Assembly (NCBI RefSeq): GCF_000427785.1
Contig: NZ_ATYR01000018.1
Coordinates: 1 to 64,000, forward strand
Source of the DNA: Massilia alkalitolerans DSM 17462
GTDB taxonomy: Bacteria > Pseudomonadota > Gammaproteobacteria > Burkholderiales > Burkholderiaceae_D
DNA length: 64,000 nt
Direction of reading: 5' to 3'
Shown here in pieces: positions 34,262-43,811 of the stretch (the stretch's first letter is position 1; each line of letters begins with the position of its first letter). The position numbers and the translations under genes are program-made. The notes under the pieces were generated by a model. The model saw only the letters and a program-made list of their open reading frames with translations, did no database searches and was not told where the DNA came from.

Positions 34262-34854
34262 GGGGAAGTTCGCTGAGACTGGCGGCCTGGCAGCCGCATG
34301 CCGGCGCCGTGCGCGCGCCGGCAGGCATGCGCGACTGGCTGACCACCGAGGGCTCGCTGACGGCGCGCCTGATGGCGCACAGCGAGGTGTTTCGCGTGCG
34401 CCGCCTGCATCAGAACGCCGCTACCTGCCTGGCGGACGAGGCACGGGCGATCGGCCTGCCGCGTCCGGGCCGGGTGTGGGAGCGCGAAGTGCTGCTCGAA
34501 TGCGACGGCCGACCGCGGGTGTTCGGCCATACGGTGGTCCCGACGGGCTGCACCGCCAGCGACTGGCCGCTGTTTTCGGCGCTGGGCGAGCGTTCGCTCG
34601 GCACCACGCTGTTTTACGACCCGCTGGTGCGCCGTGGCCAGCTGGAATACGCGCGCATCCGCGCGGGCCATCCGCTGATGGAGCGCGTGCGCGCGGCCCT
34701 CGGCGGGGGTCACGAACATGTTCGTGACGAGACTCTTTATTATGCGCGGCGCTGCGTCTACCGCCGCCGTCAAGGCCTGCTGCTGGTCACCGAGGTATTC
34801 TTGCCCTCGGTGCTGGACCTGAAGCCGACCGGAACACAACAGAACACGAAATAA
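34258..34854 (+). CDS. ubiC: Chorismate lyase
   Basis: Converts chorismate to 4-hydroxybenzoate, the first committed step of ubiquinone synthesis. 198 residues, GTG start overlapping the yqiA stop. UbiC features: WLTTEGSLTARL near the start, VWEREVLLECDGRPRVFGHTVVP in the middle, LGTTLFYDPLVRRGQLEYARI and RRCVYRRRQGLLLVTEVFLP at the end. The conserved glutamate of VTEVFLP is the active-site acid. Next gene begins two bases after its stop. Confidence 0.93.
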   Translation: MRGSSLRLAAWQPHAGAVRAPAGMRDWLTTEGSLTARLMAHSEVFRVRRLHQNAATCLADEARAIGLPRPGRVWEREVLLECDGRPRVFGHTVVPTGCTASDWPLFSALGERSLGTTLFYDPLVRRGQLEYARIRAGHPLMERVRAALGGGHEHVRDETLYYARRCVYRRRQGLLLVTEVFLPSVLDLKPTGTQQNTK

Positions 34855-34855
34855 C

Positions 34856-36907
34856 ATGAACGTATTTTTTGAAGAGTCGGGCGATTTCAAGGTCGGCACG
34901 GTATTGTCGCAGGCCGGCGAGGCCTACCAGGTGGAGCTGGCCAGCGGCAAGCGCAGCAAGGTCAAGTCCAAGGACGTGCTGATCCAGTTCGACAAACCCG
35001 AGCCGGAAGCGCTGCTGGCCGCCGCCAAGGGCATCGCCGCCGAGGTGGACCTGGACTTCCTGTGGGAGGTCGCGGGCCAGGAAGAATTCGGCTTCGCCGA
35101 GCTCGGCCTTGAGTATTTCGGCCATGCGCCGCTGCCGAGTGAGGCCGCCGGCCTGGTGCTGGCGCTGCACGCCGCGCCGATCTACTTCCATAAAAAGGGC
35201 CGCGGGCGCTACAAGGCCGCCCCCGAGCAGACCCTGAAGGCGGCGCTGGCCGGCATCGAAAAAAAGAAGCAGCAGGCCATCGTGCAGGCCGGCTACGTCG
35301 ACGAGCTCAAGGCCGGCAAGCTGCCGCAATCGATGCAGTCGATCGTGCAGCAGCTGCTGTTCAAGCCGGACAAGAACACCATCGAGTACAAGGCGCTGGA
35401 AGCGGCCGCCTCCGAGCTGCAGACCACGGCGCCGCGCCTGATGCTGAGCACGGGCGGACTGGCTTCGCCGAAGGAACTGCACATGTCGCGCTTCCTGTTC
35501 GAGCACTTCCCGCGCGGCGCCGGCTTCCCGGCGGTCGAGGTGCCGAAGGCACCAGGCGACCTGCCGCTGGCGGACGTCGCCGCCTTCTCGATCGACGACG
35601 TCACCACCACCGAGATCGACGACGCCATGTCGGTGGTCTGGCGGGACGACGGCACCGTGCAGGTGGGTATCCACATCGCGGCGCCGGGCCTGGGCATCCG
35701 TCCGGACGATGCGATCGACAAGATCGCGCGCGCGCGCATGTCCACTGTCTATATGCCGGGCGACAAGATCACCATGTTGCCGGACGAGGTGGTGGATGCC
35801 TTCACCCTGTCCGAGGGCAAGGACTGCCCGGCGCTGTCGCTGTACGCGGTGCTCAATCCCGCCGACTGGAGCGTGGTGTCGACCACCACCCGCGCCGAGC
35901 GCGTGCCGATCAAGCGCAACCTGCGCCTGAACGAGCTCGACGCCATCGTGACCGAAGACGCGCTGAACACGGGCAGCGGCGAGTATGAGCACAAGAAGGA
36001 GCTGGCCCTGCTGTGGCAGTGGGCATTGCACCTGGAAGCGGGCCGCATGCAGAAGCGCGAAGCCTTCGGCCTCAAGCCGGAGCAGGCCAACCGGGTCGAC
36101 TTCAACTTCTACGTGGACGACGACGTGGTGAGCATCGTGCGCCGCAAGCGCGGCGCGCCGCTCGACAAGATCGTGGCCGAGCTGATGATCTTCGCGAACA
36201 GCACCTGGGGCAAGCTGCTGCACGACTCGGGCGTGCCGGGCATCTACCGCTCGCAGGGGCCGGGCGCGGGCGGCTGGAACGCCAAGATCCAGGTGCGCAT
36301 GGTCACGCACGCGGCCCCGCACCAGGGCCTGGGCGTCGACCAGTACGCGTGGAGCACCTCGCCGCTGCGCCGCTACACCGACCTGGTGAACCAGTGGCAG
36401 ATCCTGGCCTGCGCCTCGCATGGCGTGACCGCGCCGCTGGTGGCGCCGTTCAAGCACCGCGACGCGACCCTGTTCTCGATCGTCTCGGCGTTTGATGCGG
36501 CCTACGCGGCCTACAACGACTTCCAGCAGAACATGGAGCGCTACTGGTGCCTGCGCTGGCTGGGTCAGGAGAACGCCAAGCAGGTCGATGCCGTGGTGCT
36601 GAAGGAAGACGTGGTGCGCCTGGTCGAGATCCCGCTGGTGGCGCGCCTGGCCGGCATGCCGCAGCTGGCGCGCGGCGCCCAGGTCAGGCTCGATATCGTG
36701 CGCTGGGACGAAGTCGACCTGTCGCTCGAGGCGCGCCTGCTCGAGGTGGCGGCGGTGGCGCCGGATGCGTCGCTGGAGCTGGAGGAAGAGGAAGAGGGCG
36801 ATACCGGCGAGGCGGCGCTGGCCGAAGTCGTGGAAGCCGAGGGTGTCGTGGCCGCTGTCACGACCGAGGATGGCGTGGAAGTTCCCGCGAACGCCGGCAC
36901 CGCCTGA
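34856..36907 (+). CDS. RNB-domain exoribonuclease (RNase II/R family)
   Basis: 683 residues. The catalytic RNB domain (about 235-540) carries FSIDDVTTTEIDDAMSVVW, with the metal-binding aspartates. It continues with IHIAAPGLGIRPDD, then YMPGDKITMLPDEVVDAFTLSEGKDCPALS and the C-terminal YAWSTSPLRRYTDLVNQ. The N-terminal region (1-230) lacks an obvious cold-shock domain. Last residues (from about 640) are acidic, with ELEEEEEGD. It is a 3'-5' exonuclease; the branch is the shorter betaproteobacterial VacB/RNase II form rather than classical RNase R. A long hairpin follows its stop. Confidence 0.9.
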   Translation: MNVFFEESGDFKVGTVLSQAGEAYQVELASGKRSKVKSKDVLIQFDKPEPEALLAAAKGIAAEVDLDFLWEVAGQEEFGFAELGLEYFGHAPLPSEAAGLVLALHAAPIYFHKKGRGRYKAAPEQTLKAALAGIEKKKQQAIVQAGYVDELKAGKLPQSMQSIVQQLLFKPDKNTIEYKALEAAASELQTTAPRLMLSTGGLASPKELHMSRFLFEHFPRGAGFPAVEVPKAPGDLPLADVAAFSIDDVTTTEIDDAMSVVWRDDGTVQVGIHIAAPGLGIRPDDAIDKIARARMSTVYMPGDKITMLPDEVVDAFTLSEGKDCPALSLYAVLNPADWSVVSTTTRAERVPIKRNLRLNELDAIVTEDALNTGSGEYEHKKELALLWQWALHLEAGRMQKREAFGLKPEQANRVDFNFYVDDDVVSIVRRKRGAPLDKIVAELMIFANSTWGKLLHDSGVPGIYRSQGPGAGGWNAKIQVRMVTHAAPHQGLGVDQYAWSTSPLRRYTDLVNQWQILACASHGVTAPLVAPFKHRDATLFSIVSAFDAAYAAYNDFQQNMERYWCLRWLGQENAKQVDAVVLKEDVVRLVEIPLVARLAGMPQLARGAQVRLDIVRWDEVDLSLEARLLEVAAVAPDASLELEEEEEGDTGEAALAEVVEAEGVVAAVTTEDGVEVPANAGTA

Positions 36908-36910
36908 TAT

Positions 36911-36943
36911 CGTACGATGGCCGGCCCGGCCGGCCATCGTACG
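36911..36943. repeat. Perfect 15-bp hairpin with GGCCGGC core
   Basis: CGTACGATGGCCGGC (36911-36925) and its exact complement (36929-36943) flank a 3-base loop, 4 bases after the RNase stop. No T-run. The core ATGGCCGGC recurs at 62338. Confidence 0.7.
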
Positions 36944-37016
36944 AACATCGCCACACGCTGCAGTTGCAGGTTAGAATGCCCCATCCCTGATCCAACAGCC
37001 CGTCCGGGCACGCGCA

Positions 37017-37901
37017 GTGAAGTATTTGCAAGATAACCGTCCCCTGATGATCGCCCTCGGCGTCTCCGTGCTCGCGCACGCGGGGCTGCTGGCGCTGCGT
37101 TTTGCCGCGCCGGATGCCTTTCGCCAGCAGCCGGCCGACCCGGGGCTCGAAGTCATCCTGGTCAACGCCAAGCATGCCAAGGCTCCGGTGAAGGCCGACG
37201 CGCTGGCCCAGGCCAACCTGGAAGGCGGCGGCACCGCGGACGCCGGGCGCGCCCGTTCCCCGCTGCCCGACCTGCGCAAAGTCGAGAACGGCGAAAGCAT
37301 CAAGGCCCTGCAGCGCCGCATCGCCGAACTGGAACAGCAACAGCAGAACGTCCTGACCCGGGTGCGTTCATCGAGCTTCCAGGCGCCACCCAAGACCGAG
37401 CAGGACAAGCCCGACCCCACCCGCCTAGGTGCCGACGCGCTGGACACCAGCCGCGCCATCTCGCGCGCCGCGGCCGAAGTCATCGAGCGCATCGAAGACC
37501 AGAACAAGCGCCCCAAGCGCACCCAGATCACCCCCAGCACGCGCCAGGTCGGCTACGCGCTCTACTACAAGGAGATGCAGAAGCGGATCGAGGAAGTCGG
37601 CACGCTCAACTTCCCCCAGCAGAACGGCAAGAAGCTGTACGGCGAACTGGTGGTCTACATTCCGGTGTTCCAGGACGGGACCCTCTATACGAAGGATGGC
37701 GGCCCGCGCGTCGAACGCAGCTCCGGCAACCCGGCCCTGGATGCGGCGGCCTTGCGGATCGTGCGCCAGGCCGCGCCCTTCGGGAACTTCCCGGCCAACA
37801 TGCGCACGCAGGGCAAGGACGACCTGTGGGAAGTAATCACGCGCTTCCGCTTTACCCGCGAAGAAAAGATGCAGACGGAACTGCGAGGAGAGAACGGTTG
37901 A
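37017..37901 (+). CDS. TonB family protein
   Basis: 294 residues, GTG start. One N-terminal membrane span (about 11-30, [20 protein letters not shown]), a long periplasmic linker with a coiled-coil-like stretch ([19 protein letters not shown], about 97-115) and a C-terminal TonB-type domain (about 195-280). The domain has [21 protein letters not shown] and [21 protein letters not shown]. It probably links inner-membrane energy or an envelope process to an outer-membrane partner. The absence of exbBD next to it leaves the partner open. aroE overlaps its stop codon. Confidence 0.85.
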   Translation: MKYLQDNRPLMIALGVSVLAHAGLLALRFAAPDAFRQQPADPGLEVILVNAKHAKAPVKADALAQANLEGGGTADAGRARSPLPDLRKVENGESIKALQRRIAELEQQQQNVLTRVRSSSFQAPPKTEQDKPDPTRLGADALDTSRAISRAAAEVIERIEDQNKRPKRTQITPSTRQVGYALYYKEMQKRIEEVGTLNFPQQNGKKLYGELVVYIPVFQDGTLYTKDGGPRVERSSGNPALDAAALRIVRQAAPFGNFPANMRTQGKDDLWEVITRFRFTREEKMQTELRGENG

Positions 37902-38707
37902 CTGACAAGTATTGCGTGATCGGCAACCCGATCGCCCACAGCAAATCTCCCGAGATCCACCCCATCTTCGCGCGCCAGACCGGCCAGGCCCTGGTCTATG
38001 AACGCTGCCTCGCGCCGCTCGAGGCTTTTGCCGCGACCGTACAGCGCCTGGTGGCCGAAGGCTACAAGGGCGCCAATGTCACGCTGCCGTTCAAGATCGA
38101 AGCCGTCGCGGTCTGCACCCGGCTGGAAGAGCGGGCCCGGGCCGCCGGCGCCGTCAACACCCTGGTGTTCGCGGAGGGCGAGATCGTCGGCGACAATACC
38201 GACGGACCGGGCCTGGTGGCCGACATCACCCGCAACGCGGGCGTCGCGATGCGCGGCAAGCGCATCCTGCTGCTGGGCGCGGGCGGCGCCGCGCGCGGTG
38301 CGCTGCTGCCTTTCATCCAGCAGGGCCCGCGCGAGATCGTGATCGCCAACCGCACCGTGGCCACCGCCGAGCAGCTGGCGCGCGACTTCGCTCCCTACGG
38401 CATCCCGGTGCACGGCACCGGCTTCGATACGGTGGCGGGCAGCTTCGACATCGTCGTCAACGCCACCTCCGGCAGCCTGGCGGGCGAGGTGCCGCCGGTA
38501 GCGGCGAGCGTGTTCGGCCCGGGCGCGCTGGCCCTGGACATGATGTACGGGAACCAGCCCACCGTGTTCATGGCATTCGCGGCCGGCCACGGCGCCGCCA
38601 CCCGCGACGGCCTGGGCATGCTGGTGGAGCAGGCGGCCGAAGCCTTCGCCATCTGGCGCGGCGTGCGGCCCGACACGGCGGAGGTCTTCAGGAAAATGCG
38701 CCCATAA
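37898..38707 (+). CDS. aroE: Shikimate dehydrogenase (NADP+)
   Basis: Reduces 3-dehydroshikimate to shikimate, 269 residues. A TTG at 37898 is the likely start. GAGGAG lies seven bases upstream, and the protein then begins [18 protein letters not shown], as family members do. Substrate motif [19 protein letters not shown] and dinucleotide loop [10 protein letters not shown] are present, as is the NRT segment of NADP-specific enzymes. Overlaps the TonB-family stop by two bases. Confidence 0.95.
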   Translation: MTDKYCVIGNPIAHSKSPEIHPIFARQTGQALVYERCLAPLEAFAATVQRLVAEGYKGANVTLPFKIEAVAVCTRLEERARAAGAVNTLVFAEGEIVGDNTDGPGLVADITRNAGVAMRGKRILLLGAGGAARGALLPFIQQGPREIVIANRTVATAEQLARDFAPYGIPVHGTGFDTVAGSFDIVVNATSGSLAGEVPPVAASVFGPGALALDMMYGNQPTVFMAFAAGHGAATRDGLGMLVEQAAEAFAIWRGVRPDTAEVFRKMRP

Positions 38708-38720
38708 AACCATCACAACG

Positions 38721-39461
38721 ATGAGCACAACGACAATAACGATGGGTAAAACCCGCAAGGCAGGCGCGAAGTCCTCGCGCCGCTGGCTCAAATGGCTGAT
38801 CCTCGGGCCGATCCTGCTGGTGCTGCTGGTCCAGCTCTACTTCTTCGTCATGGTCTGCTGGTATGCGGTATTCAACCCATCCTCGACCAGTTTCATGCGC
38901 CAGCAGCTGGCGGCGCTGCAGGAAAAGAACCCGAAGGCACAGCTCAAGCACCAGTGGGTGCCCTACGAGCGCATCTCGAACAACCTGAAGCGCGCCGTGA
39001 TCGCCTCGGAAGACGCGCGCTTCAACGAGCACGACGGCGTCGACTGGGAAGCGCTGGAGAAGGCGTACGAGAAGAACAACCGCCGCAGCAAGGTGGTCGG
39101 CGGCGGCTCGACCATCACCCAGCAGCTGGCCAAGAACCTGTTCCTGAGCGGCTCGCGCAGCTACCTGCGCAAGGGGCAGGAGATGATCATCGCCTTCATG
39201 CTCGAGACCGTGATGCCCAAGCGCCGCATCCTCGAGATCTACCTGAACGTGGTCGAATTTGGCCGCGGCGTGTTCGGCGCCGAAGCCGCCGCCCGCTATT
39301 ACTACCGCAGCTCGGCCGCCAACCTGGGCCCAGCCCAGGCGGCGCGCCTGGCGGTGATGCTGCCCAACCCGCGCTACTACGACAAGCGCGGCGTGACCAA
39401 CTACCTTGCGCGCCGCGCCAACGCGATCCAGCGCCAGATGCGCTTCGCCGAACTGCCCTGA
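38721..39461 (+). CDS. mtgA: Monofunctional peptidoglycan glycosyltransferase
   Basis: Inner-membrane GT51 enzyme that polymerises lipid II into glycan strands, 246 residues. One N-terminal membrane span (about 27-48). Catalytic motif ASEDARFNEHDGVD with the essential glutamate near residue 94, second motif GGSTITQQLAKNLFLS near 128, and EIYLNVVEFGRGVFGAEAAARYYY. No transpeptidase domain, so it is MtgA and not a class A PBP. A second ATG at 38742 is an alternative start. Ends the mpl-to-mtgA gene run. Confidence 0.95.
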   Translation: MSTTTITMGKTRKAGAKSSRRWLKWLILGPILLVLLVQLYFFVMVCWYAVFNPSSTSFMRQQLAALQEKNPKAQLKHQWVPYERISNNLKRAVIASEDARFNEHDGVDWEALEKAYEKNNRRSKVVGGGSTITQQLAKNLFLSGSRSYLRKGQEMIIAFMLETVMPKRRILEIYLNVVEFGRGVFGAEAAARYYYRSSAANLGPAQAARLAVMLPNPRYYDKRGVTNYLARRANAIQRQMRFAELP

Positions 39462-39556
39462 ACCGGACCGGCGTCGGGCCGGTGTGGGAATTGGTGAACC
39501 ATGCGCCCGGCGGGCGTGTCACAATCGGTCCATCTCGACGATTGGATGGAGCTGCC

Positions 39557-41362
39557 ATGAGCGACACGACCGCGCCCGTATTGCTGGGCTTGACCCTGCC
39601 GTCCGTCATCGACCTTGCTGCCGGCAATACCAGCTTCGACCTCGGCGTACAGGTGCAGGACGAGCCCGGCGGCAGTGGCGTACGCTGGGTGTCGGTGGAG
39701 TTCAAGGACGCCTACCGGGTCGAAGGCTTCATCGGCAGCAACAAATTTGTCTATTTCGATGATCAATGGAATAAAGACAATTTTCACGACGAGACGCCTG
39801 GCTCCTCCTTCCGGACCCTGCAGATAAGCGATCTGACGCGCTCCGGCAGCTACGAGATCGCCCGGGTCACGATCACGGATTGGAGCGGCAACGCCAATAC
39901 CTACGACACCGGCCGGCTGCAGGCGCTCGGCATCCCCAGTGCGATCACGGTAAAGAACGGGCTGGTGGATACGGTGGCGCCGACCCTGGTCGGCCTCAAG
40001 TTTCCGGCCAGCGTAGACCTGAGCACCGGTTTTGCGCAAAACTTCGAGGTCGAGGGAAGGGCGCGCGACGCTGGTGGCGCCGGCGTGCGCGCGCTGACCA
40101 TCACGCTCGACAAACCGATCTTCCTGGGATGGAACGAGGCGGCCGAAGTGCAGCTGACGACCGAACTGCAGCTGACGACCGACATGCGGGTCGCGGATGC
40201 GGTCCTTGCCCAGCTCAAGGCCGCCCCCGCGCTGTCGGGCAAGGCCGCGCCGGGCGTGTACAACATCACCAAGGTCCGGGTTACCGACTTCCAGGACAAC
40301 GCGCGCGATTATTCCGCCGCCGAGTTGCAGGCCCTGGGCGTCGGCACGGCGATCACGGTCACCGGCAACCAGGTCGAGCATCCACCGGTTCCGCCCATGG
40401 CCGCCCTGTCCTGGGCGATGTCCGAACAGGGCGTGGTCATGACGGTCACGCCGGAGAGCTGGGGCACGGGACCGGTCGATATTTTCGCCGTGCGGCTCCA
40501 GCGTGACATCCGGGCCAGCGACCTGGAGGGCTTTGCCCTGACCGGCGGCGCCACGGGCGAGCTCAGTGTCGTCGAGGACGACTACGGCCTGATGATCGTG
40601 GGCAGGAACGTCACCGGCATCGGCCCCGGCACCGGCATCGCCGTGAGCATGAGCCAGGTGACCCCGATGACGGAGCTGTCCCTGGGCTTCCTGGGTTTCA
40701 CGATCAACGGCGTCGAGCACCGGCAGACGGGCGCGAACCCTGTCGTCGACTACTTCCGGGGTACCGACGCGGCCGACTTCGTCGAGCGCTGGTGGAACCT
40801 GCCCGAGCTCATGGACGGCGGGGGTGGCCTCGATACCCTGCGGCTGCATCTGTCGCGCAGCGACTACGCCATCACCCAATCCGGCGATGGCTTCCTGATG
40901 TACCGTACATTATCCGGCGACGCGGTGCGCCTGGTGAACATCGAGCGCCTTGCCTTCGACGACGGTCACGTGGCGCTCGACACGGAGGGCGCGGCGGGGC
41001 AGCTGTACCGCCTCTACCAGGCCGCTTTCGACCGCGCCCCCGACTCGAGCGGCTTCGGCCATTGGCTCGGACGCATGGACGCGGGCGATTCGCTGGAACG
41101 GATCGCCGGCTACTTCGTCGCCAGCAAGGAGTTCATCGACCTCACCGGCGCCGCCGCCAGCGACCGCGATTTCGTCGCGGCGCTGTACGACAACGTGCTG
41201 CACCGCCAGCCCGATGCGGCCGGGCTGGACTTCTGGGTCGGCGTCCTGGGTCGTGGCGCCCTGGACCGCAGCGAGCTGCTGGTGGAATTCAGCGAAAGTC
41301 CGGAGAACGTGGCGCAGCTGGTCGGCGCCATCGGGCACGGGATCGACTACACGCCGCCCTGA
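39557..41362 (+). CDS. DUF4214 domain protein with N-terminal repeats, probably surface-exposed or secreted
   Basis: 601 residues without a classical signal peptide. Two related repeats, DTTAPVLLGLTLPSVIDL (about 2-20) and DTVAPTLVGLKFPASVDL (about 140-157), each followed by WVSVEF/ALTITL-type strands and GNANTYD/DNARDYS. These suggest Ig-like modules. A linker with FRGTDAADFVERW and LVNIERLAFDDGHVALD leads to two DUF4214 units (about 480-530 and 535-595; AFDRAPDSSGFGHWLGRM and VLHRQPDAAGLDFWVGVL). This C-terminal layout is known from large RTX-type proteins exported by type I systems. No RTX nonapeptides are present. Function and export route are inferred. Confidence 0.75.
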   Translation: MSDTTAPVLLGLTLPSVIDLAAGNTSFDLGVQVQDEPGGSGVRWVSVEFKDAYRVEGFIGSNKFVYFDDQWNKDNFHDETPGSSFRTLQISDLTRSGSYEIARVTITDWSGNANTYDTGRLQALGIPSAITVKNGLVDTVAPTLVGLKFPASVDLSTGFAQNFEVEGRARDAGGAGVRALTITLDKPIFLGWNEAAEVQLTTELQLTTDMRVADAVLAQLKAAPALSGKAAPGVYNITKVRVTDFQDNARDYSAAELQALGVGTAITVTGNQVEHPPVPPMAALSWAMSEQGVVMTVTPESWGTGPVDIFAVRLQRDIRASDLEGFALTGGATGELSVVEDDYGLMIVGRNVTGIGPGTGIAVSMSQVTPMTELSLGFLGFTINGVEHRQTGANPVVDYFRGTDAADFVERWWNLPELMDGGGGLDTLRLHLSRSDYAITQSGDGFLMYRTLSGDAVRLVNIERLAFDDGHVALDTEGAAGQLYRLYQAAFDRAPDSSGFGHWLGRMDAGDSLERIAGYFVASKEFIDLTGAAASDRDFVAALYDNVLHRQPDAAGLDFWVGVLGRGALDRSELLVEFSESPENVAQLVGAIGHGIDYTPP

Positions 41363-41461
41363 GTCCGCGCTTCTCGCGACAATTTGTCGTTACGGGGTGG
41401 CCTCTCGCACGGCCAGTCGGTTACACTTGCGCAGTTTTCGAATCCCGGCCGAGAAAAGCGC

Positions 41462-42427
41462 ATGATCAACGTATTTGTCCTACAAAATGGCCGCCTGAAC
41501 CAGGTCAGCGTCGACTCGCGCGAAGACCTGGAGAATGTGACGCCGGTCTGGGTCGACCTGAACGAGCCCACCGACGAGGAACGCATCCTGGTCAAGACGA
41601 CCTATGGGGTGACGCTGCCGGGCGAGGACGAGGTGTCGGACATCGAGGCCTCGGCCCGCTACTACGAAGCCGAGAACGGCGACCTGCACCTGCGCACCGA
41701 CTTCCTGCTCGAAGAAGAGGATGGGCCCTCGCGCGTGGTCACGGTCGCGTTCATCCTGTCCGGGAAAATCCTGTTCTCGGTGCACAACGACGACCTGCCG
41801 GTGTTCCGCCTGGTGCGCCTGCGCGCGCGCTCGCGTCCCGGCTCGATCGAAGACTACATGGACGTGCTGCTCGACCTGTACGCGACCGACGCCGAATACT
41901 CGGCGGACGCGCTCGAGGGCATCTACGAAGCGCTGGAAGAAGTCTCCACCCGCGTGCTGCAGAAGGAATTCACCGACCAGGACGCGGCCGCCGCGCTGAA
42001 CGCGATCGCGCACGAGGAAGACTTGAACGGCCGGATCCGCCGCAACATGATGGACACGCGACGCGCGGTCAGCTTCCTGATGCGCGGCCGGCTGCTGAAC
42101 GCCGACCAGTTCGAGGAAGCGCGCCAGATCCTGCGCGACATCGAATCGCTGGACGGCCACACGTCCTTCCTGTTCGACAAGGTGAACTTCCTGATGGATG
42201 CCACCGTCGGTTTCATCAACATCAACCAGAACAAGATCATCAAGATCTTCTCGGTGGCCTCGGTGGCCTTCCTGCCGCCGACCTTGATCGCCAGCATCTA
42301 CGGCATGAACTTCAAGGTCTTCCCGGAGATCGAATGGACCTACGGCTATCCCTTCGCGCTGGGCCTGATGGTGGCCGCGATCGCGGCGCCACTGCTGTAC
42401 TTCCAGCGTCGCGGCTGGCTGCGCTGA
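41462..42427 (+). CDS. corA: CorA-type magnesium/cobalt transporter
   Basis: Pentameric divalent cation channel of the inner membrane, 321 residues. Long cytoplasmic N-terminal domain with acidic and helical segments, two C-terminal membrane spans, and the selectivity motif YGMNF between them (near residue 280). The start at 41462 (MINVFVLQNGRLNQ) is typical for the betaproteobacterial CorA branch; the upstream extension of the frame is not. Transcribed alone towards a strong bidirectional terminator. Confidence 0.94.
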   Translation: MINVFVLQNGRLNQVSVDSREDLENVTPVWVDLNEPTDEERILVKTTYGVTLPGEDEVSDIEASARYYEAENGDLHLRTDFLLEEEDGPSRVVTVAFILSGKILFSVHNDDLPVFRLVRLRARSRPGSIEDYMDVLLDLYATDAEYSADALEGIYEALEEVSTRVLQKEFTDQDAAAALNAIAHEEDLNGRIRRNMMDTRRAVSFLMRGRLLNADQFEEARQILRDIESLDGHTSFLFDKVNFLMDATVGFININQNKIIKIFSVASVAFLPPTLIASIYGMNFKVFPEIEWTYGYPFALGLMVAAIAAPLLYFQRRGWLR

Positions 42428-42447
42428 TGAAATAAAATTTCAAAAAG

Positions 42448-42490
42448 AAACGGGCGGTGAAATATTATTTCACCGCCCGTTTCGCTTTTT
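42448..42490. terminator. Bidirectional terminator between corA and hemL
   Basis: AAACGGGCGGTGAAAT (42448-42463) and its exact complement (42467-42482) form a 16-bp stem with a 3-base loop. T-rich flanks occur on both strands. It serves two convergent genes. Confidence 0.92.
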
Positions 42491-42499
42491 ACAGCCTGA

Positions 42500-43792
42500 T
42501 CAGCCGATGCGCTTGAACACCCGGCGCGCCGCCTCGACCGTCTCGTCGATCACCGCATCGCTGTGCTGTGCCGACACGAAACCGGCTTCGAACATGGCCG
42601 GCGCAAAATACACGCCCTCGTCCAGCATGCCGTGGAAGAAGCGGTTGAAGCGTTCCTTGTCGCCCGCCATCATCTGGCCGTAGGTCGACGGGATGCTGTT
42701 CGAGAAGTAGAAGCCGAACATGCCGCCCACCGCGTCGCCGCAGAAGGCAATGTCGTTCTCCCGCGCCGCCTCGGTCAGGCCCTGCACCAGGCGTGCGCTG
42801 GCTGCGCCCAGCTTCTCGTAGAAGCCCGGCTCCTGGATCAGCTTCAGGGTCGTCATGCCGGCCGCCACCGCCACCGGGTTGCCCGACAGGGTGCCGGCCT
42901 GGTACACCGGGCCGAGCGGCGCCATCTTCTGCATCAGCTCCGCGTGGCCGCCGAAGGCCGCCACCGGCAGGCCGCCGCCGATCACCTTGCCCAGCGCGGT
43001 CAGGTCCGGCGTGATGCCGTACATCTCCTGGGCGCCGCCCAGGCCCACGCGGAAGCCGCACATCACTTCGTCGAAGATCAGGACCGTGCCGTACTCGGTA
43101 CAGAGTTCGCGCATGCGCTGCAGGAATTCCGGCGTGGCGCGGATCAGGTTCATGTTGCCGGCCACCGGCTCCACGATCACGCAGGCGATGGTGTCGCCCA
43201 TCGAGGCAAAGGCGTCTTCCAGCTGCGGGATGTTGTTGTAGTCGAGGACCAGGGTGTGCTTCACGAAGTCTTCCGGCACGCCGGCCGAGGTCGGATTGCC
43301 GAAGGTGAGCAGGCCGGAACCGGCCTTCACCAGCAGCGAATCGGCGTGGCCGTGATAGCAGCCTTCGAACTTGACGATCTTGTCGCGTCCGGTGGCGCCG
43401 CGCGCCAGGCGCAGCGCGCTCATGGTCGCCTCGGTGCCCGACGAGACCAGGCGCACCTGCTCGATCGAGGGCACCAGGCGGCAGATCTCTTCGGCGATCT
43501 CGATCTCGCCCTCGGTCGGGGCGCCGAAGGACAGGCCCCTGGCGGCCGCTTCCTGCACCGCCTTGATCACCTGCGGGTGCGCGTGGCCGACGATGGCCGG
43601 GCCCCAGGAACCGATGTAGTCGATGTAGCGTTTGCCGTCGGCGTCCCAGAAATACGGGCCGTCGGCGCGGGTGATGAAGCGCGGCGTGCCGCCCACCGAG
43701 CGGAAGGCGCGCACCGGCGAATTCACGCCGCCCGGCGTGGTTTGCTGGGCGCGGGCGAACAGTTGGTCGTTCTTCGAGGTGTTGTCAGTCAT
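42500..43792 (-). CDS. hemL: Glutamate-1-semialdehyde 2,1-aminomutase
   Basis: PLP enzyme that makes 5-aminolevulinate for haem synthesis, 430 residues. Motifs: [17 protein letters not shown] near the start, [17 protein letters not shown] (phosphate binding), [21 protein letters not shown] segment near residue 240, and the PLP lysine in [16 protein letters not shown] near 265. It follows the ThiD-like gene by 19 bases on the minus strand and shares its promoter region with it. Confidence 0.96.
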   Translation of the reverse strand: MTDNTSKNDQLFARAQQTTPGGVNSPVRAFRSVGGTPRFITRADGPYFWDADGKRYIDYIGSWGPAIVGHAHPQVIKAVQEAAARGLSFGAPTEGEIEIAEEICRLVPSIEQVRLVSSGTEATMSALRLARGATGRDKIVKFEGCYHGHADSLLVKAGSGLLTFGNPTSAGVPEDFVKHTLVLDYNNIPQLEDAFASMGDTIACVIVEPVAGNMNLIRATPEFLQRMRELCTEYGTVLIFDEVMCGFRVGLGGAQEMYGITPDLTALGKVIGGGLPVAAFGGHAELMQKMAPLGPVYQAGTLSGNPVAVAAGMTTLKLIQEPGFYEKLGAASARLVQGLTEAARENDIAFCGDAVGGMFGFYFSNSIPSTYGQMMAGDKERFNRFFHGMLDEGVYFAPAMFEAGFVSAQHSDAVIDETVEAARRVFKRIG

Positions 43793-43811
43793 GGTAGCGA
43801 AGGGGACTTGT

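Noticed and set aside
38792..39556. The long extension of the DUF4214 frame over mtgA
   Set aside because: The stretch is an out-of-frame reading of mtgA. The ATG at 39557 with GGAG upstream starts the real gene.
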